Source: Parietaria judaica (taxonomy: Eukaryota; Streptophyta; Magnoliopsida; Rosales; Urticaceae). From it: a DNA stretch of 64,000 nt. The position numbers were made by a program, and so were the translations under genes. Numbering within the stretch: the first letter of the stretch is position 1; every line of letters starts with the position of its first letter. Of this stretch, positions 58,952-64,000 are shown one piece after another. The notes under the pieces are model-generated. The model saw only the letters and a list, made by a program, of their open reading frames with translations. It was not told the origin of the DNA and made no database searches. The stretch covers positions 24,337,746 through 24,401,745 of the forward strand of contig OX940872.1 of NCBI GenBank assembly GCA_954871525.1. Reading direction: 5' to 3'.

Positions 58952-61450
58952 TAATTATAAACGCAAAAGTTGGCATATTTATAACAAAACCCTAGCAGCT
59001 CCTTCATCATCCTATACGCAATTTTTAGAAAGCAGCAAGAAGCTAATCGGTCTCTCCAAGAGAAAATTATTTCGAGGCAGAAGTTACACTCTTCTCTTTC
59101 TCTCTTGGTCATTAAGAGACCACTCTCTTAGTCTCACATAAAACCCGAAAACCATAGCATAGACTCCATTGTGGTTGTTTTATTGAAGACGGAGGGATGA
59201 CTCGTGAAGATCGAGTACGAGAACCGTGTATCAATCTGAATCTGCAAGTATCTTAATCTTATGGCAGTTATATGATTTTTCCGGATTTTATTCAATCCTT
59301 GTTTACGTATAAAATTTATTTTGTATGCATGGTAATCTTTTAAAATTCTGCGCTACGTGTTGATTTCATAATTTATATTAAATCGTTAATATTTTTCTAT
59401 TAACAAAATCCAACAAATTCCGGGTCGACCTTGAATATTATAGAAACGTGAACTATTTTAGTTAACAAGTTTTTTTTTTATTGCGAATAAAATGTACTTT
59501 TTTGTGTGTGTGTAAATTATTCGTTCTACTTATTTATACATATAATATTCGGAGACAATGAAAAGCACAATGTACCATAATTAATAAAGTTCAATAGAAC
59601 GGTGACAACTTCACAAAAGAAAATAAAATGCAAACTAAAAATACTGTAATTAGAAACCCTTTTTACAGTAGTCGACACTCGACAGTACCCTTTATAATTT
59701 TCAAATTTAATTTAAAAAATACACTGTCCTAGACAATTATTTTAACATGATACTGTAAATAATAGATAATATTATAATTTTGTCCCACTATTACCAAAGT
59801 CTCTATTCATTATAGAGAACATATATTGATACAGTATGAAAACATTGCTCTCCGTCGAAGAAAAAATAAATACAAAAAGCCCGATATCCGGTTCCATTTT
59901 AATATATTAGTTTTATATTTATTTTTTTAATAAGTGCAGAAGTAACAAAGTTCTAATCAATTATGCTTATGGAAGTCTTCCTTCCCTAGCTCAATTTTAA
60001 TTTTTTTTTTAAAAAAAATCCAAATTCTGTTAGACACCTTAATGAAAGGACATGGGTTGCCTCCAAATAATTTTACTTTAGAGTTAATTCTTTTTATTAT
60101 TTGAGTCCGTCCCTTGCAAATGTATTTTTAAAGAATTTAAATATAATTGGACAGAATTAATGTAATACTGAACTTAAGTATTTGTCACTACAAAAAGAAC
60201 ATAGGTATCGTCTGTAGAGTTTTTTTTTTTTATGATTATTCTCAATACCGAGGCAGAAATCTCGGGATATCCTTGAAAGATTAATCTAGATTAAATACGA
60301 GAATAAAAATATTTTGGTTTCGATACGTTACCAAAATTTTTGTACTTTTGCCGTCAGGTATTTTCTGGCCTGTTCTCCTCGATATGCGCGCGTCTCTTGG
60401 GCAGCGTTTCGGCTCGAGATTACAACTCCACTAATGTCGAGCCTTTATCTCATCAAGCCACGTCGTTGCGGGAACTCTATTGCGTGCGGAGCGAAAATCA
60501 CCGCGTCAAGCTAATAGGCTCTTATTGGTGATTGGATGATTATGCAATATCGGGGTAAGGGGGCAGCTCGAATTCTCACTCCATGATTTAGGGTTAGGAA
60601 GCTAATTTACGAACCCAAAGCTGTGTATTTATAGACACAACTTAAAATGACCTAATAAGCTTTGGCTCAATTAAATATGTGAAGCCCATTAAGTCATTAT
60701 TAATAATTAATCTCCACATAATTACTTTATCAAGCCCGGTGGCCCAACATATTTACGACTGTCCTAATTGGTCCCTGAAAAGACCCAATGAACTTATGGA
60801 CCCTAATTGGGCCCAATTCCCTATTCCCTAGCGCAATTAATTATACTTCAAGTACTTTTGTTGTTATTATCCCTTTTCAAAAAGTATTAATGGCAAAAAA
60901 ACTTGGAAATACTTCCTTGTAAGCCGCATATATATACCAAATTCTATTCTTTTCGTGGCGAAAATTATAAAAAACTAAATGATCATGCCTTTATTTCCAA
61001 ATTTTATTTTTATAGCAGTGAAATTGGCAAAAGACCAAAAAATGATCCTACCGTAAGTTTTAAATATCTTACGGCATAATGATATTGGTAACAAGTACAT
61101 CACTTAAGACATTAGATGTCTTGAGTTCGAGTCACCATGAGGTAGGAGTGAAATCTAAAGATCCATATATATATATATATATATATATCTTACGGCATAA
61201 TTTATTTTAGTTTTTTGGAACATTTATCATGCCAAAATAAAATCATGATAGTTTTGCCACAAATATCCCTAAAATAAATAATGATATTACAATTTTGTCA
61301 CATTAGCCAAAGTCCTTTCTCATTCTTTCTTTCTTTCTCTCTTCACAACAACACGTCTCTCTCTCTATATATGACCGTCTCTACTCTCTCTCTCGTACCT
61401 CTTATTAATCACATCAACTCTCTCCTTCTCCTTCAAAGGAAATCCCGAAA
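58952..61450. other. Repeat-like region upstream of the PHO1-type gene
   Basis: About 58960-59250 looks like a transcript leader (CT-rich, AACCCTAG), but no gene follows. About 60300-60850 read on the minus strand is LTR-like, with CTATAAATAC at 60634-60625. A B-box-like GAGTTCGAGTCACC at 61127 suggests a SINE scrap. About 61310-61440 is a CT-rich leader of the PHO1-type gene. Confidence 0.4.
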
Positions 61451-63035
61451 ATGGTGAAGTTCTCGAAGGAGCTCGAAGCACAGCTAATCCCAGAATGGAA
61501 AGAGGCCTTCGTCAACTATTGGCAGCTCAAGAAGCAGATTAAGAAGATCAAGATCTCCAAAGTCCCGAAATTCTCCCCGCAAAGCGACGACGTCGACTTC
61601 GGCCGCTCGATCATCGACCCCATTCGCTCCGCCGCCGCCAGAATCTTCGGACGAGAGAATCGGAAAATGGAGCTCCTTCAGGTGACGATGATCACCATAG
61701 ACACATATATAACACATTCATCAATGATTTTATATTTATTTTAATATCCAACGAATACTTACGTCGAAAGTTGGTCATGATAATAACTCTGGTTTCCCAA
61801 TCTACATATCACAAGAATACTACCACACGACGTCGTTTTCTACTATATATATATATATATATATTATAAACAATTATTTTATTTATCAATATATCTGTCG
61901 TAAACTCTTTTACTATGTATCTCCAAAATTAAATCGTGTATACAACTATACATTTATGTATAGAAGATATGGGCAAATATGAATAAAAAGGTCCACGCAA
62001 ACATTCACATATTATATATATATATGTATATATATATTATATATATGCTTGTTAAGTTTGGATTCGCGTGTAAGACACATTGAAGAATAAGTGGAGATAT
62101 ATATGCATATATATATTGAGGCTCGCTACTATATATTATATGTACATATATATAAATACAAAATATATACGCCTTGTAATATTACTTTCTTGTATATATA
62201 TATATATATTGTATATGATATAATGAGTCATATTTGAATGGACAGTTGGCGATTCTCACTACGACGTTTTTTTCTCTGTCTTTTTTTCTTTCCTATTTTT
62301 CTCCACTTTCCTATTTCTCATATCGTCCTCTTTGGTCTCTTTGTGTTTTGTTGCAAAAGGTTTAAATACATGATATATATATATACACACACACATAATG
62401 TCTTTTTTGTATATATTATTATCATTCTACACACCACTTTTAAGGGTTTCGCATTCTCTCACGAAAGCCATATTGGAAACGGTTGTATGGGCACTAACTG
62501 GTCACGAAGTCATCGTGACAACAAATAAAAAAAACTATATATTATAATAATAAATTACATGTAACAAGATCCAATGAAAATCACGTAATAATTATTTTGA
62601 TTTTTTTTGGTGAACAGGTGAAAAGGAGAAAATCTGTTGGGGATGGCAAAGAAGAAGAGGAAATTTATGAAACCGAACTTGCTCAATTATTTTCTGAAGA
62701 AGATGAGGTAATTAATCACTTAATTATATAATTAAAAAATAAAACGTTACATTAATTAATTATATATATATATTTTATGAGACGTTAAAAATGTATATAG
62801 GTGAAGGTTTTCTTTGAGAGACTAGATGAAGAGCTGAACAAAGTGAACCAATTTTATGGCATGAGAGAGAGGGAGTTCTTGGAGAGAGGAGAGATTCTCA
62901 ACAAGCAGCTTCAGATATTGGTTGATTTGAAGCAAATCATCAAAGAGCGGCGATGGAAGAACTCGTCTTCGAAGCTCAACCTTTCGAGCATACCGTCTTC
63001 GTGGTCGTCTTCTCCTCGGAGCTCCGACTACACAG
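61451..63035 (+). CDS. PHO1: PHO1-family phosphate exporter, 5' part (SPX domain)
   Basis: Three exons are visible: 61451-61681, 62618-62707 and 62801-63035, with GT-AG joins. The last ends in phase 1 at GACTACACAG|GT, so the gene goes on past the window. The N-terminus [20 protein letters not shown] and the Lys-rich KKQIKKIK are the SPX domain start and the inositol-phosphate/phosphate-sensing basic cluster. Later blocks [31 protein letters not shown] and [12 protein letters not shown] are PHO1 hallmarks. The membrane-spanning EXS domain expected further on is not in view. PHO1 exports phosphate into the xylem and responds to phosphate status. Between 63036 and 64000 no further exon was found. 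Which PHO1 paralogue this is cannot be told. Confidence 0.88.
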
Positions 63036-64000
63036 GTTCTATTTTCTCTCCCATATACTCTTTGTTATTTATTTTACAAATATTTATGGCATAATTATTC
63101 AATAATGTATTAACTTTAGTGGCAATAGTACAAAAAGACCAGAAAATAGTGTCGATGTCTAATTATGTTCATGTCTAGTTAATACATGTTAATACACACG
63201 TCTATAATTTAATAAAAGTGTTGAATGATTGATGTTTAACAGGATGTGGCCGAAATTAGACTCCAACGTTGTTCTATGACATCTTGAGTATTATAATTGC
63301 CGCTAGAAAAAAAAAAGGAAGAATACACCGACATACTTAATATACAAAAAACTTGGTAATTATGACGCAAATGTGCCTCTATTTAATGATAAAAAAAATG
63401 TAAGTTCAAACATATATAACAAAAAAACTCGAAAAAAAATAAATCAAACTATATTACATCAAAAGGCTGGTTATTATGATATGTGTTTCACGTACCATTA
63501 TTTGGATCTGCATGGAATGGTATAAAAATGGTTCTTATAAATTAACGGGACATATGTTTTTTTTTATATATCACTTCCGGTTTAAAATATATATGTTCTT
63601 CATTGCTTAAAATCCATGTCTCAATTGCGTAAATTGTATTTTAAAACAATAATTAACAAACGAGGAAAAAACAGAGACCGTACAGCTGTAAAATTATGCC
63701 TTAAGCAATTTTATTTTACTTTTCATTTATAAGTGTCTCCAACCATTACCCACGAACCATTAATTAAGTGACAATTTTATATTAATTCGTTACCTTGAAT
63801 CAAGGAATAGCCGAATAGATCATTAATTATTTCAAAATAAAATTTAAAGCACACCATAATTATTAATAATTCTGCTCAGTTATTGCGATATCAAGAGATT
63901 GAAGCATACACGCAAATCATCTTATAAAAATCAAGTGATTAATTGGTCCATTTGATTTTCCTTTTTTTATTATTAGTTTCCTAGTTGTCTATTATTCATT
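63036..64000. other. Probable intron 3 of the PHO1-type gene (incomplete)
   Basis: AT-rich, without recognisable PHO1 coding. After one AG at 63242 the expected phase meets a stop within six codons, so I do not use it. The next exon presumably lies beyond the window. Confidence 0.5.

Noticed and set aside
63242..63260. A possible fourth PHO1 exon after TTTAACAG
   Set aside because: In the phase set by exon 3 it reaches TAG after five codons and shows no PHO1 sequence.
1..64000. CRISPR arrays, operons or bacterial-type genes
   Set aside because: No spacer-regular direct repeats and no uninterrupted gene clusters; intron-rich plant genes throughout.

Overview
This is a nuclear window from a flowering plant, most likely a eudicot. 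The genes have many short GT-AG introns and are recognisable land-plant families. Long stretches between them are AT-rich and packed with small non-autonomous transposons, microsatellites and LTR debris. I cannot name the species.

The gene-rich left half (about 1-34.2 kb) holds eight genes, all but one on the minus strand. (1) Two tandem cysteine-rich receptor-like kinases (CRKs) lie at 1.1-4.5 kb and 6.6-10.8 kb. The first looks intact. The second keeps all eight exons but has a one-base deletion in the kinase APE motif and a lost splice acceptor, so I call it a pseudogene. (2) A ROP-interactive CRIB-motif protein (RIC10/11 type) is at 14.5-15.7 kb (+). (3) An intronless protein with three ubiquitin-like domains is at 16.7-17.5 kb. 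(4) The phragmoplast kinesin PAKRP2/KIN-10A is at 19.8-22.9 kb, with mitosis-type MSA promoter elements. (5) The plastid fibrillin PAP6/FBN4 is at 24.2-25.9 kb. (6) A PMP22/Mpv17-family peroxisomal membrane protein is at 28.7-31.3 kb, with a GC-AG intron. (7) A small PLAC8 protein of the PCR/CNR type is at 33.1-34.2 kb.

The stretch from 34.2 to 61.4 kb has no convincing gene. It holds a series of foldback Mutator-like elements, which start GGG, end CCC and mostly have 9-10 bp target duplications. It also holds a hAT-type element interrupted by a second hAT-type element (both target duplications visible), an inverted partner of that second element, a TRIM-like remnant, a probable solo LTR, a tRNA-derived SINE candidate, and a Helitron 3' end with hairpin and CTAG. 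The same foldback class also sits in introns of the second CRK, PMP22 and perhaps PAP6.

At the right edge (61.45 kb onward, +) are the first three exons of a PHO1-family phosphate exporter (SPX domain). The rest lies beyond the window. The genes do not form a pathway; this is ordinary plant gene order. The most distinctive features are the decaying CRK duplicate and the dense set of foldback and hAT elements with readable insertion scars. I found no clearly new biochemical system.
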